From an uncultured Lachnospiraceae bacterium (lineage in GTDB: Bacteria; Bacillota; Clostridia; Lachnospirales; Lachnospiraceae), in NCBI GenBank assembly GCA_947631955.1, contig CANRNJ010000002.1, positions 248,001 to 312,000 on the forward strand: a stretch of DNA of 64,000 nt, given 5' to 3'. The position numbers were made by a program, and so were the translations under genes. Numbering within the stretch: position 1 is the stretch's first letter; each line of letters begins with the position of its first letter. The notes under the pieces were generated by a model. It saw only the letters and a program-made list of their open reading frames with translations, searched no databases and was not told the origin of the DNA. This document shows, in pieces, positions 26,236 to 35,944 of the stretch.

Positions 26236-27640
26236 GTATCCTGCCTCCATCCGATCCGAGGGCTTCTTCTATCGCGTCTTCCAATCGCTCTCTAAAAACA
26301 TCCATCGTAAAAATACTTTCGTAGGTTTGCCTTGCTTTTCTTCCGATCGCTGCACATTCCTCCGGATGCGTCAGCGCCCATTCCATAGCATCCGCCAGAC
26401 TGTCAACATCCTCAGCCCGGCAGACCAGTCCGTTTTCTTTCTCCCGGATCAGATCCGCCGTTCCCGTTCTGTCCGAAGCAATGCACACTTTTCCATACAT
26501 CATTCCTTCTGTCATCACAATGGGCAGCGGATCTTCTCTGGAAGGACAGACCACCACGTCGATCTCTTCGTATGCCGCTTTGATCTGCTCTCTGGTCATA
26601 AGCCCTTTTAACTCAATACTGTTCTCCGATAAACGCTGTATCCAGTCTATGGTATCCTGATTTCCCGTCCCGCCGACAATCCAAAATTCCGCCTGCTCTG
26701 TCGCCCATCTTGTCCGCAGTTTTCCCGCCGCCTGAGCGTATATATCTGTTCCTTTTCTTTCTTGAATCCCGCCCATCAGAGCAAAAACCTTTTTCCTCTT
26801 TGTTCTAAACACTGGCTGCTTCTCCTGCCAGTCCGGTATACCATAAGGCAATGTTTTCCTGATTTTATCAGGAAAGATCCGGTTAAAATGCTCTCTCGGA
26901 ATATCGCTTACCGCATAGGCATGGATGTTATCCATAACCGAATCATCTGCCATGTAACCGTACTTCGACATGATTTCCTCATACAGTTCTTTATATTCAT
27001 GAATCCACCACACAACCGGTTGAAAAGATGCAATCTGAAAAGCAGTCGGAAGCATCTGAAACACGTTGATGATCACCGCATCAAATCCACGGATAATATA
27101 TTCTTCTCTGGGACTGATAAAAGGCAATGGAGGACAGACCATAATATTCAAACCATCTGCGACCAATTCTGTCACTAATTTTGTATCTATACTGGGAGTC
27201 ATGATCAGGACCTCATTCTCTGCTCTCAGCGCTCTGGCCGCGTAGGTTACGGCTAGCGTTCCGCCGTTATATCCCATATCTGTAGTGATAAGCAGGATCC
27301 TTCTCCGATAAGACTGGCGACGGCTGCTGCCAATAAAAAGCCCCAGTTCAAAATGGTTTCGAAACTCCGACCAATTCCAGATATCCTCTCTTCTAAACCC
27401 TAGCTCTAACAGTTGATCCCGCATTTCTTTATCCTGCAGGCTCATCAACAGCACCTTGTCATACTGCTCCTTCTCCACCACTTTGGGCCTGATTACCGCC
27501 ACTCCGTCTAGCCGCCTGTCCCCGCTTTCCTGCACAGCATTATCAAAGAAGAAAACTATCTTACTCTCTTCATCATATAACCTGATTATTTTTTGGCGGT
27601 TATGATAAAACCGTCCTGTTCCGAAAATGATGTACCTCAT
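26225..27640 (-). CDS. GT4 glycosyltransferase with N-terminal Rossmann-like module
   Basis: 471 residues. The first 95 residues are the recurring module (RYIIFGTGRFYHNR, FFFDNAVQESGD, RDQLLELGF). The rest is a GT-B family 4 enzyme: TTDMGYNGGTLAVTYAARAL near its start, FALMGGIQERKGTDIYAQAA, FWIVGGTGNQD, and the donor-binding VVCPSREDPLPIVMTEGMMYGK (EX7E). Ribosome binding site AAGGAG is 11 bases before the ATG. It would transfer a sugar from a nucleotide-sugar donor to a growing glycan on the cytoplasmic side. Confidence 0.9.
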   Translation of the reverse strand: MRYIIFGTGRFYHNRQKIIRLYDEESKIVFFFDNAVQESGDRRLDGVAVIRPKVVEKEQYDKVLLMSLQDKEMRDQLLELGFRREDIWNWSEFRNHFELGLFIGSSRRQSYRRRILLITTDMGYNGGTLAVTYAARALRAENEVLIMTPSIDTKLVTELVADGLNIMVCPPLPFISPREEYIIRGFDAVIINVFQMLPTAFQIASFQPVVWWIHEYKELYEEIMSKYGYMADDSVMDNIHAYAVSDIPREHFNRIFPDKIRKTLPYGIPDWQEKQPVFRTKRKKVFALMGGIQERKGTDIYAQAAGKLRTRWATEQAEFWIVGGTGNQDTIDWIQRLSENSIELKGLMTREQIKAAYEEIDVVVCPSREDPLPIVMTEGMMYGKVCIASDRTGTADLIREKENGLVCRAEDVDSLADAMEWALTHPEECAAIGRKARQTYESIFTMDVFRERLEDAIEEALGSDGGRIHGV

Positions 27641-27831
27641 GAACTCAACTGCTCCTTGTATAATCTCTCAATCTAATGCTATTTAAGAATTTTTGTAATA
27701 CAAATAATCTAGCAAATCTCTCATTATCCTTTTGGTACTGATGTCAATTTTGCATAACAGAACTTTATTTTCTTTCAGAAATGTCAGCTTAATTTTTCAA
27801 TATACATATCTTTTTTATTCTTCGTACATTC

Positions 27832-29136
27832 TTATATACCCTTTTTACCATTTGTCATATCCTCTATGTACATTTCTTCTATCAATTGTATCAGTGAAAT
27901 TACATCACACCCAAAATCCAACTTTCTTTTCAGCGCATCCTTAATCTCTGTATAAGCCATAACTGCAGTCACAATAATCAAATCAACTGGTTCCGGACAC
28001 TTCTCCACAGAATATACAGCAAGCCCTTTTATTTTTAAACCATCCCTCTTATCCACTCCATACTTAACCTGTATATTCTTACTTTTTTGTAAATGCAGAT
28101 ATACAGTTTTCCCCAATGTCGCCATTCCGTAGATTGCTACCGTATGATACCTCTTCCCAATCCAATCTGTTATATCTTTTCCTACTGCGAAGCCTTTCAT
28201 CCATTCACATACCAGTTCATAAAAAATACGATATTTTTCAATTTGTTGATACTCCTTCTCTGCTCTCCTTGTCTGCTTCTGTACTGAACTTTTGAACGCG
28301 CCCATATGTCCTCTGGCGAAATCCCAAATACCTTTTAAACGATATCTTCGAAATGCTCTCACATATATATCATGGCAAAAGATATTTCTAGCAATTTCAT
28401 TTATCATCACTTTACAAATTCTTTTCCGAAAGGTTCCCGAATGCTTCTTCATGAAATAAAGTCGATTCCTAATGCCATAATAAGCAACACATGGTTTCAT
28501 TATCCTTCCCTGCAATCGATGCCAGACATATGTATACGGTATATAGAGCATCTTGACTTGGTGTTCATACAACCGTATGGATAGATCCGTATCTTCATAA
28601 TACATAAAATAATTTTCATCCAACAATCCTATCTCCGAAAACACAATTGTAGGCAGCAGCATACAGCAGCCAGTCATAAAATTAACTTCCACCACCTCAT
28701 CCATAAATTCTTCCTGACAATTTATCGAATCACCCTCTTCAAAATTCAATCCACCTGCTGCATACCAGACTTTTGTCAAAGAACCATTGCTATATATTTT
28801 AGGTATCACTACAGTATGGGAATCTGCCTGCTCCAATAATCGTTGTACTAAAAATCGATCTGAAACCGTATCCTCATTAAGTAAAAGCACATACTCATAT
28901 CCATGCTCCATGGCATAACGTATCCCAATATTATTGGCGCCCGCAAACCCGGTATTTTTCTCATTCCTAATCAATTTTACTTGAGGATAGCCTTCTTCTA
29001 TCAACTTGCATGTATTGTCTGCAGATCCATTATCAACGACCAGAATATCCGTCTGATATGTCTGCCTTTGCATACTGTTTATACAATCTTCTATATATTC
29101 TTCACCATTATAAGTAACAATAATTGTAAGTATCAT
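27832..29136 (-). CDS. GT2 (rhamnosyltransferase-like) glycosyltransferase with C-terminal Rossmann-like module
   Basis: 434 residues. ILTIIVTYNGEEYIEDCINS, VVDNGSADNT, NEKNTGFAGANNIGIRYA and LLNEDTV are typical of GT2 rhamnosyl- and related transferases; MYYEDTDLSIRL is the conserved acidic motif. The C-terminal about 105 residues (from 327) resemble the recurring module (HTVAIYGMATLGKTVYLH, GVDKRDGLKIKG, then a beta strand LIIVTAVMAYTEI), though more divergent. The gene is clearly AT-rich compared with the genes downstream of it. About 190 bp without a visible gene separates it from the GT4 gene. Confidence 0.87.
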   Translation of the reverse strand: MILTIIVTYNGEEYIEDCINSMQRQTYQTDILVVDNGSADNTCKLIEEGYPQVKLIRNEKNTGFAGANNIGIRYAMEHGYEYVLLLNEDTVSDRFLVQRLLEQADSHTVVIPKIYSNGSLTKVWYAAGGLNFEEGDSINCQEEFMDEVVEVNFMTGCCMLLPTIVFSEIGLLDENYFMYYEDTDLSIRLYEHQVKMLYIPYTYVWHRLQGRIMKPCVAYYGIRNRLYFMKKHSGTFRKRICKVMINEIARNIFCHDIYVRAFRRYRLKGIWDFARGHMGAFKSSVQKQTRRAEKEYQQIEKYRIFYELVCEWMKGFAVGKDITDWIGKRYHTVAIYGMATLGKTVYLHLQKSKNIQVKYGVDKRDGLKIKGLAVYSVEKCPEPVDLIIVTAVMAYTEIKDALKRKLDFGCDVISLIQLIEEMYIEDMTNGKKGI

Positions 29137-29173
29137 TTTCTAAATATCCCCAAGCCTAAAAACACTGCAATCT

Positions 29174-30337
29174 TTAAATTCCATTGACTGTATGTATAGA
29201 ACACAATTCTTTATACTTTTTCAAAAAATCTCTTAATGAATCAAAATATTTCGTTCTGTTGTCCACCTTTTCCTGTCCAAACCACCCGGCATTATGCCAA
29301 TGAATTGCATATTCTGTTCCTTTAAATTTTCTATAACTACGTGAAGGATCATCAATTACTCTGATATAATCCGGCGACAAACATATCGCTCCTTCAACAA
29401 TTTGAGAATCACACCTTTTTTGATATCCCTTTCTTTCCAACAACGGTAATAATAAAATGGGTTGTGGAATTGTTACATTAAAATCCAGATCACCTTCAGG
29501 GCATACAAACTCAAACTCATCATATGCGGAAAGTAATTCTCCAATAAGCGGGAATCTCTCCACTGCACCAAATCCTGATCCAAAATCTATCAGGCCATCG
29601 TTATCTATAGAAAGAAAACATTTATATTTTAGCAGTTCATCCAAATTCTTTATGACTTCAACATCCATATCCAGATAGATGCCTCCATAATGATAAATAA
29701 CATCAAGCCTCGCATAATCAGATATAAAGGCCCATTTCTTTTTTTCAAAAGCTTGTTTCATATAATCACTTTTACCTATATCATAATTTGTTGTATCCCA
29801 TTCGATTATATTATAATCCGGGCAGTTCCTTTTCCAACTTTCAATGCAGTCTCTATATATTTTCGGTTTTTCTTCTCCGCTAAACCAAAAACAATGGATT
29901 GCTTTTTTTATCTGTGGGGTTTGTCCTAGTGGATACTGCTCTAATATACTATTGTCGTAAATCTTCATTGTATTTTCCATTTGAATCAAGCAATAACACA
30001 AAATGCTGTCTGACAGATCCATTTGCATAAGTTGTTTGACAATCTCCGTGAGAGTCGCAGGTCGTCCCGCTGTTATCAATATAATGAACTTATCTGAATC
30101 AAACTTCTTTATATAGTCTGGCGGATAAACTTTCCATTTCTCTGGATATCCATTTACAAGAAATTGGCTCATACTATGAGCAGCATTATCAACAAAAAAA
30201 ATAATATTCTTTAACCATTTCGGATATCCCAATTTCTCCACAACAGTTTGAAAATGCTTTGATGCTGCAAAGCATATAATTTTTTTATTATTACATATTT
30301 GATCAAAATCATCTGTTGAGGCCATCTCAAATTTCAT
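29174..30337 (-). CDS. GT32-type capsular glycosyltransferase with N-terminal Rossmann-like module
   Basis: 387 residues. A divergent version of the recurring module lies at about 15-115 (KKIICFAASKHFQTVV, FFVDNAAHSMSQ, YPPDYIK). The catalytic part begins with KKAIHCFWFSGEEKPKIYRDCIESWK, then WAFISDYARLDVIYHYGGIYLDMDVEV, whose DMD is the metal-binding DXD of GT32 and TcdA/Och1-type sugar-binding transferases. FGSGFGAVERF follows. AT-rich. Probably adds a hexose to the polysaccharide repeat. Confidence 0.88.
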   Translation of the reverse strand: MKFEMASTDDFDQICNNKKIICFAASKHFQTVVEKLGYPKWLKNIIFFVDNAAHSMSQFLVNGYPEKWKVYPPDYIKKFDSDKFIILITAGRPATLTEIVKQLMQMDLSDSILCYCLIQMENTMKIYDNSILEQYPLGQTPQIKKAIHCFWFSGEEKPKIYRDCIESWKRNCPDYNIIEWDTTNYDIGKSDYMKQAFEKKKWAFISDYARLDVIYHYGGIYLDMDVEVIKNLDELLKYKCFLSIDNDGLIDFGSGFGAVERFPLIGELLSAYDEFEFVCPEGDLDFNVTIPQPILLLPLLERKGYQKRCDSQIVEGAICLSPDYIRVIDDPSRSYRKFKGTEYAIHWHNAGWFGQEKVDNRTKYFDSLRDFLKKYKELCSIHTVNGI

Positions 30338-30375
30338 GATTATTCTCCTTAAACTTAATTTCTACACTCAGTTGT

Positions 30376-31535
30376 TTACAAAAGCCTTGACAATATGTTT
30401 CCTGCGAACAGAGCATTCACGATATTATACTTATTCAACTCTGCTTTTATCTCAGGTTCATTACATTTTGCTACCGCCACGATAAACAATGCTGTTTTGT
30501 CTTCTACATCACCAATATGAATCACTTCTTCAGGTAGCTCCGCTCCCAACGCCTGATTATCTGAAATAACAAAACCGCTTACTTTTATATCCGCCTGTTC
30601 CATGATTGTTGCAAACAATTTCCCATATTTTCCATATCCATATATGTATATCTTTTTATACTTATCGGTCTGATTTAACAGCCCGCATAAGTCTACTGCC
30701 GCTTTACCTTTTTCTATTCTTTTTTCCCATCTTTTTTCCAGGGTTTTTTTATTTAATGCTACGGACACCACGAACGCTTCCTGCATATCTTTGGGATAAC
30801 ACCTTCCAAAAAAATCCTTATATTTCTCAATATCGGTTTCTTCAGGCATATATTCCCACGTTATCGTTAATGCTGAAAATATATCTTTTATATGTTTTTC
30901 CGTATCATCCGTTATCTTAAAAGCGGCAATATTTGGATAATCAGTCAAGTTATCCGTTTCTTTTATTATTTTTTCCGCAGTTACCGTATCAAATAAAATC
31001 TTAGTAGCAAAGGCTCTATCAGAAGTCCCTATATGATTCAAACAAATATCATGTAAAATCACAATACAGCCTTTTTTCAAAGAAGGATATACTGACAGAA
31101 AATCCAACAATTCTCCTGGCATCGTGTGCATAGTATCTATAATTACCATATCAATACCGTTACCTATTTCATCTGCAAAATCTAAATAAATACCTCCCTT
31201 GAACATCCTTCTTTTCTCGCTATTTCCTGCCCCCCCCCTTCTATTGCGGTTTCTGCCAAATCAGCCAGAAATCCTGTTTTTTTACTCTTATCTCTATAAT
31301 AATTTTCCATTATATCGACAGAATATAACTGGGAATTCAATCCCAGTATATGACAGCAATTCATTATTATAGCTGTGGTGCCACCGGCTGCAACTCCTAT
31401 CTCCAATATTTTTTCCGGCCTATACTCTCTTATTAAGCCACAAACAAACGCAGACTGTTCTTCTGACATTTCTGCACTGTATTCGCCGCCTACCCTTTCT
31501 AAAATCTCAATTGGTTCATAAAACAAATCCAACAT
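30376..31535 (-). pseudogene. class I SAM methyltransferase with C-terminal Rossmann-like module, split by a frameshift at a G9 tract (phase OFF)
   Basis: Two reading frames meet at a poly-G run. The upstream part (31535 to about 31182) encodes MLDLFYEPIEILERVGG and the SAM motif KILEIGVAAGGTTAII, then ends soon after the tract. The downstream part (reading through 31206 to 30376) continues with GGIYLDFADEIGNGIDMVIIDTMH, the expected next strands of the same methyltransferase fold, and ends with the recurring module (KKIYIYGYGKYGKLFA, GFVISDNQALG). With ten G (or seven) the frames join into one protein of about 386 residues. Nothing else is damaged, so this looks like a reversible OFF state rather than decay; an assembly error in the homopolymer is the main alternative. 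Confidence 0.82.
31230..31238 (-). repeat. G9 homopolymer at the frameshift of the methyltransferase gene (out of frame)
   Basis: Nine C on the plus strand, G9 in the coding strand, at codons about 100-102. Addition of one G, or loss of two, restores a continuous frame. Same tract type as at 22098, 40075 and 44019. Confidence 0.8.
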
Positions 31536-31620
31536 AAAGCATACTCCTTCCGCGATTTGCCATTTTACATTCCATATAAATTACAAGCAAAATATTTCTG
31601 ATATAACATTCTCATCCATT

Positions 31621-33084
31621 TTAATTTCCCAATATCTTTAACCAAAAATCAATGTGCATCTCTTTACAGCTTTTGGGATAAATATCTGCATGTGCTTTTT
31701 CACCCAATTGTCTTAATCTACTTCTATGCTTATATAAATACTCGATTCTATCCGCTGCTGCCTGATAATCCCCTACCGGTACATAATATCCGTTTTCTCC
31801 ATTGGTAATATCTTCCTTTACTCCTGATACTTCTGTTACTACCAATACTACACCATTAGCCATCGCTTCCAACTGAGAGATACTTCTTCCTTCAAAATCC
31901 GAAAGATTAATTCCTATATCCTGCCGTTTCCAAAATGCCGGAATATCAGTACGATTTATTGTCCCCAAAAAAGTAACATATCGTTCTAATCCAGCCTTCT
32001 TGATATAATCTTCCATCTCTTCTCTCGCTGATCCAGCACCCGCAATTTCAAGAAAAAATGCAATGTTACGTTGGTTCAACTCATCGATAAGCCTTAACAC
32101 CAAATCCATTCTCTTTTGAGAATGTTCCATTCCATCCAACCTTCCTGCGTATCCTATTCTCAAGGGCATATCAATATTTTCCGTATACTCACGAAAAAGG
32201 TTCTTTTCACAAGCAAACGGGCACGTCATAGTAGACATCTTTTCCAGACATATGCTTTTTGAAACCATTGTGTTTTTGATATCCTGACTTACACATACAA
32301 AATAATCGATCCGAGAAGCAACAGCAGTATAACCATCATACATAGATTTATGGTCATTATGGATGACCGAAATAATTTTAATATATGTCGGCATAAGTTC
32401 TTTAATAATAGCAGCTGCAATCAACATAACATTGGGCACATTAATAACAACCGTACAAGGAAGATTGTTTAAAAAATATTTCATCATATTGTCGAAAGAA
32501 ACTTTTCCCAATTCATCATCGTGAATAATATTTATATGATCAATTTTATTTTCTAAATCTTCTGAGGTAATATAAGAATTTTTTCCACATAATATAACAG
32601 CATTGAAATCGTTTTTTTTAGTCAGTTCAGTGCATATATCTATCGTCCAAGCCTCAACTCCACCCAGACCAAGACCATTACAACAATCAAATATTATTTT
32701 TCTATCTTTGGAGGACTTATCATAAAACCGTTTTGCAAAATAAGTGTCCATACAATAACTTTTATATATTTTATAAAGCAGACTAAAATATAAAACTTCG
32801 TTTTCGTTAGAAAACCCGCAGTAATTTACTAATTGCTCATGCAAATCATCAAATACACTGCTATTGCTCACCGTTATACAAAAAGCTGTATCTTTATACT
32901 GTTCCGCAGCCGTTGGATTCACAATTGGAACATTATCAATCTTTGTTCCCCATAATTTAGAATTATTATCTACAACAGCCTCAACTGTAATGTCATAATT
33001 CGTTTCACGTATAATCCGGCATAATAAACGACATCGTTTCCCCGCGCCTGCCAATAATATACTGTTTTTTGATTTCATATTCAT
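31621..33084 (-). CDS. GT4 glycosyltransferase with N-terminal Rossmann-like module
   Basis: 487 residues. N-terminal module: NSILLAGAGKRCRLLCRII, VVDNNSKLWGTKIDNVPIVNP. Catalytic part: IIFDCCNGLGLGGVEAWTIDIC (GGVE glycine-rich acceptor loop), LRIGYAGRLDGMEHSQKRMDL, FFLEIAGAGSAREEM, FLGTINRTDIP and GINLSDFEGRSISQLEAMANG (EX7E-type donor site). Strongly AT-rich. Same strand as and 85 bp upstream of the frameshifted methyltransferase; both would act on the same glycan. Confidence 0.9.
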   Translation of the reverse strand: MNMKSKNSILLAGAGKRCRLLCRIIRETNYDITVEAVVDNNSKLWGTKIDNVPIVNPTAAEQYKDTAFCITVSNSSVFDDLHEQLVNYCGFSNENEVLYFSLLYKIYKSYCMDTYFAKRFYDKSSKDRKIIFDCCNGLGLGGVEAWTIDICTELTKKNDFNAVILCGKNSYITSEDLENKIDHINIIHDDELGKVSFDNMMKYFLNNLPCTVVINVPNVMLIAAAIIKELMPTYIKIISVIHNDHKSMYDGYTAVASRIDYFVCVSQDIKNTMVSKSICLEKMSTMTCPFACEKNLFREYTENIDMPLRIGYAGRLDGMEHSQKRMDLVLRLIDELNQRNIAFFLEIAGAGSAREEMEDYIKKAGLERYVTFLGTINRTDIPAFWKRQDIGINLSDFEGRSISQLEAMANGVVLVVTEVSGVKEDITNGENGYYVPVGDYQAAADRIEYLYKHRSRLRQLGEKAHADIYPKSCKEMHIDFWLKILGN

Positions 33085-33105
33085 CGCTTGTCCTATATCA
33101 TTTTA

Positions 33106-34296
33106 TTAAATTAGCTGTTCTGCCACCGGAATCGGATAATTTATGCTCTCCGCTCCATGGCAGAAATTGCACATATCCAAATATCCTTTTTCAGAGTATC
33201 CCAGATTAAACTTCAACAACTCCTTCTTATATTCTGTCCCGTTCAATTTATCAAAATCTAAATAATCATCCTCGCCCACATGATACCGCAAATTGTCCGA
33301 AACTGTGCGTGCCATCACACAGAAGTAAAATCTGTTTCCCCGCATTTCCCGACAGGGTGTTTTACATTGATCAAATACAGTAATCAATTCTCCCGAAGAT
33401 GCTTTACGATTTACATACTCAAATCCATAATCTTTCCATTCACCATCCGGTTTTCCAAGTACATAAAGGATGCCATATTTCGACAAATATGCTGTTAGTC
33501 TATCGAGTGATATTTTCAACCTTGGTATTGCTTTAGAGTAATTGGATATCCGAAACATTACATTGGCTTTTGAACATGCCCGTATAACTTCCTCTGAAGG
33601 AATAATTGTTCCGTTCGTAGTAATCGTAAATAACCCTATCTGTTTCCTGTATTTATCTCCAATATATGTAATGACTTTACTCAATTCTTTATACAGTAAT
33701 GGTTCTCCTCCTATCAAAACAAATTCACCTATGAAATCCACCTTAGAAAAAAAACAATCCACACTTCTATACGCCTCTTCAAGAGGCATATCATCTGAAG
33801 CAATATCCACTGCATAACATGCATGTGCACATTTTTTACACTTTAATGTGCAACGTTCTGTGAGTGAAATCTGCGCCAAGGATACATATGATTTGTCATA
33901 GCAGTACAAAGATATAATCGGAAATACTTCATTCTGAAATTCTGTATCAGTAAAATAATATTCTCTATGCTGCAACCCACAATTTGCAAGCTGCTCCTCT
34001 ACCGCTGCAACAGCATCAGCTTGCGCTATCGCAATAACAATTATGCCTCGATCGGCTTCATTTAACTGCAAATATTCTGCCAACGATATAATCTCTGCAT
34101 CTTCATACACCGTTCCAATCTTACCTGCATCATTATCAATAAATTTCATTTCAATTTGAGCAGGATACGCCGACAATTCCCTATATAATTCTTTGCCTCT
34201 GATTCCTGCACCAAAAATAAATATCCGACCTTTCCATTTACCTGCTATCTTCGCTGCATACAATTCAAATTCCTCTCCGCATTTTGACAAAACCAT
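33106..34296 (-). CDS. radical SAM enzyme with N-terminal Rossmann-like module
   Basis: 396 residues. The module lies at about 19-125 (RIFIFGAGIRGKELYRELS, KFIDNDAGKIGTVYEDAEIISLAEY). The radical SAM cluster motif follows at about residue 150: SLTERCTLKCKKCAHACY (CxxxCxxC), then FVLIGGEPLLYKEL (the GGEP SAM-binding motif). C-terminal cysteines (FDQCKTPCREMRG, CNFCHGAES) suggest auxiliary cluster binding of a SPASM/twitch type. Radical SAM enzymes in glycan loci can epimerise, dehydrate or otherwise modify sugars; the substrate cannot be told. Start has AGAGGAAAA. Confidence 0.86.
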   Translation of the reverse strand: MVLSKCGEEFELYAAKIAGKWKGRIFIFGAGIRGKELYRELSAYPAQIEMKFIDNDAGKIGTVYEDAEIISLAEYLQLNEADRGIIVIAIAQADAVAAVEEQLANCGLQHREYYFTDTEFQNEVFPIISLYCYDKSYVSLAQISLTERCTLKCKKCAHACYAVDIASDDMPLEEAYRSVDCFFSKVDFIGEFVLIGGEPLLYKELSKVITYIGDKYRKQIGLFTITTNGTIIPSEEVIRACSKANVMFRISNYSKAIPRLKISLDRLTAYLSKYGILYVLGKPDGEWKDYGFEYVNRKASSGELITVFDQCKTPCREMRGNRFYFCVMARTVSDNLRYHVGEDDYLDFDKLNGTEYKKELLKFNLGYSEKGYLDMCNFCHGAESINYPIPVAEQLI

Positions 34297-34405
34297 AACT
34301 GTTTTCCTCTCTTATAAATCACTGTCAGCGCACAATCTAACGACATCTTGTCAATTTTCAATCACTATCAAAGCTACCTTAAAATCTATTTTTGCCATAC
34401 AGAAA

Positions 34406-34446
34406 ACTCCCGATATAAAGCTAATTTCATACTTTATATCAGGAGT
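34406..34446 (-). terminator. terminator hairpin of Rpn unit A
   Basis: Two 15-nt arms (34406-34420 and 34432-34446) with an 11-nt loop. The one non-Watson-Crick position reads G-U only in minus-strand RNA, and GTTTTC follows on that strand. About 100 nt downstream of the gene stop, as in unit B. One arm doubles as the inverted end of the unit. Confidence 0.7.
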
Positions 34447-34547
34447 CTTAAAACTGTATGCAATTATTCAAATTTCGAAACCAAACACTATCTGCAGCGG
34501 ACATATCGACCTATTGCAGTTTTGCTTGCTGCATCGATTTGATATGC

Positions 34548-35708
34548 CTACACCGTACTCTTGTAATACTTCATGATCTCCTCGCGGCTGCAGTCGGCAT
34601 ACTCTTCATTTGTAATGACGGCATCGTAGACTGTTTCGAAGTCAGGCAAAAATTGTTTCAGTGACCTCACAAGCGCCGCTAGACCTTTCTCTATACCTTC
34701 TTCCAGACCTTCTATACGTCCTTTCTGCATTCCCTTCTGCATTCCTTCCTCCAAGCCTTCCGCTCTGGCCTCCCGCCTCGTCGCCTGCACATCATATCCC
34801 TTAAAGTTCGCAAATAACTCGCCCACTTTACGCTCCTTTACCTGATCCGCAAACCGCCGCGCCTCTTCTTTGGGCACATTCAGTCTGCCAAGCAGGATTT
34901 CCACTACCTGTCCTATGATTCCCAACAGATACTCCGGCGTCTGTGCCGTCACTCTCTTCAAATACTCTGGCGGCACTTCCTCCTGCAAGGCGATAAAGTC
35001 CTTCGTTTCCCGCAGACGGTTTAACATCATCACCACCGACAGTTCGTCCTCTTTCTCCATCAGCATTTGGTTGCTGTATCGGTTAAGCTGCACTATGAGG
35101 CAGCGGTAGTCCGGAATATATTCGCCCAACATGTCGCTTAAATAGACTCTCTCATGGAGTTTCGATGCAGCCGTCCACTTACCCGTCCCCTCATAATAGA
35201 CAATGGGAAGAACCGGCGGATAGCAAAATCCTTTCGTCCTGCTGATGCCTTCCTTTTTCTTCTCCTGCTCTTTCTCATAGTCTTCCCAAATGAACACCAT
35301 GTACCGCAGTATCTGCATGACTACATTATAATCCACAGCAGACTTATGTTCAATAAGGGAAACAAGATAAAACGATATTTCACTATTTTTCTTATCTTTC
35401 AAACGGATGCGTTTCACCACGTCTGAGTCCCTTTCCTCCGTGAACAGATGGACAAAGCGTTCTGTTTCGTCCTCAATATCTTCCGGTTGTATGCCCTTTA
35501 GGAACGGGATATCCACATAACCCCGCAAAAACTGTGCACACAGGATTGGATCTTCAAAAATGATCTTGGCGGAACTGTCCCGGCACTTCGTATTCTGTAC
35601 CGAACGCTTATCTGTTGACTGCAGGTTTCTCGTTTTTACCTCTTGTAACGCGGTTGTTATCTCCTGCGCATCTACCGTCTTTTGTGTTTCTTGCGTCTTT
35701 TGTATCAA
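34548..35708 (-). CDS. Rpn-family PD-(D/E)XK nuclease (Transposase_31/YhgA-like), unit A
   Basis: 386 residues from a TTG start at 35708, with AAGGAG at 35715-35720. The start was chosen because the paralogue at 46329 has the same leader, spacing and TTG-(A/C)-CAAAAG context. Nuclease core: KIIFEDPILCAQFLRGY, DSDVVKRIRL and YLVSLIEHKSAVDYNVVMQILRYMVFIW, in which D...EHK is the PD-(D/E)XK catalytic set. The C-terminal region carries repeats of the GMQKGMQKGRIEGLEEG kind and ends CSREEIMKYYKSTV, nearly the same as unit B. Rpn proteins are DNA endonucleases linked to RecA-independent recombination and, more recently, to phage defence. Confidence 0.85.
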   Translation of the reverse strand: MIQKTQETQKTVDAQEITTALQEVKTRNLQSTDKRSVQNTKCRDSSAKIIFEDPILCAQFLRGYVDIPFLKGIQPEDIEDETERFVHLFTEERDSDVVKRIRLKDKKNSEISFYLVSLIEHKSAVDYNVVMQILRYMVFIWEDYEKEQEKKKEGISRTKGFCYPPVLPIVYYEGTGKWTAASKLHERVYLSDMLGEYIPDYRCLIVQLNRYSNQMLMEKEDELSVVMMLNRLRETKDFIALQEEVPPEYLKRVTAQTPEYLLGIIGQVVEILLGRLNVPKEEARRFADQVKERKVGELFANFKGYDVQATRREARAEGLEEGMQKGMQKGRIEGLEEGIEKGLAALVRSLKQFLPDFETVYDAVITNEEYADCSREEIMKYYKSTV

Positions 35709-35710
35709 TC

Positions 35711-35736
35711 TTTTCTCCTTTTCCGCATGGGAAAAG
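35711..35736 (-). promoter_or_regulatory. hairpin overlapping the ribosome binding site of Rpn unit A
   Basis: Arms CTTTTCC (35718-35724) and GGAAAAG (35730-35736), 5-nt loop. It sequesters the first half of the AAGGAG Shine-Dalgarno. Unit B has CTTTCC/GGAAAG at the same place: arm length changes on both sides together, which argues for selection on pairing. Confidence 0.6.
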
Positions 35737-35887
35737 CTGAATGGCGATTGACAGAAAATGATTGTACTTCCTGTGCTCCGAAAAGACAAGCCGCTGCGCT
35801 TTCCCACACTCTGCTATACTGTTGTTTGTTTCTTTCGTTGGGATATCTGCTCTGAACATAAGAACTATCCATGTGTCAAAAGATGTC

Positions 35888-35944
35888 CGGCAGCCAGATT
35901 ACTGCCGATAGCTACACTATAACAGATGCGTGTAGGAATTGCAA
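35888..35944 (-). promoter_or_regulatory. promoter and 5'-terminal stem-loop of Rpn unit A
   Basis: TTGCAA (35944-35939), 17-bp spacer, TATAGT (35921-35916). The transcript should begin near 35909, immediately followed by a CGGCAG/CTGCCG stem-loop (35888-35907, 8-nt loop). The stretch between this and the start codon (about 200 nt) is non-coding and strongly similar to that of unit B. 35945-36134 holds the inverted end and no gene. Confidence 0.7.

Noticed and set aside
27641..27831. possible small gene or regulatory RNA in the AT-rich spacer
   Set aside because: Short open frames there lack ribosome binding sites, and no convincing hairpin with a T-run was seen.
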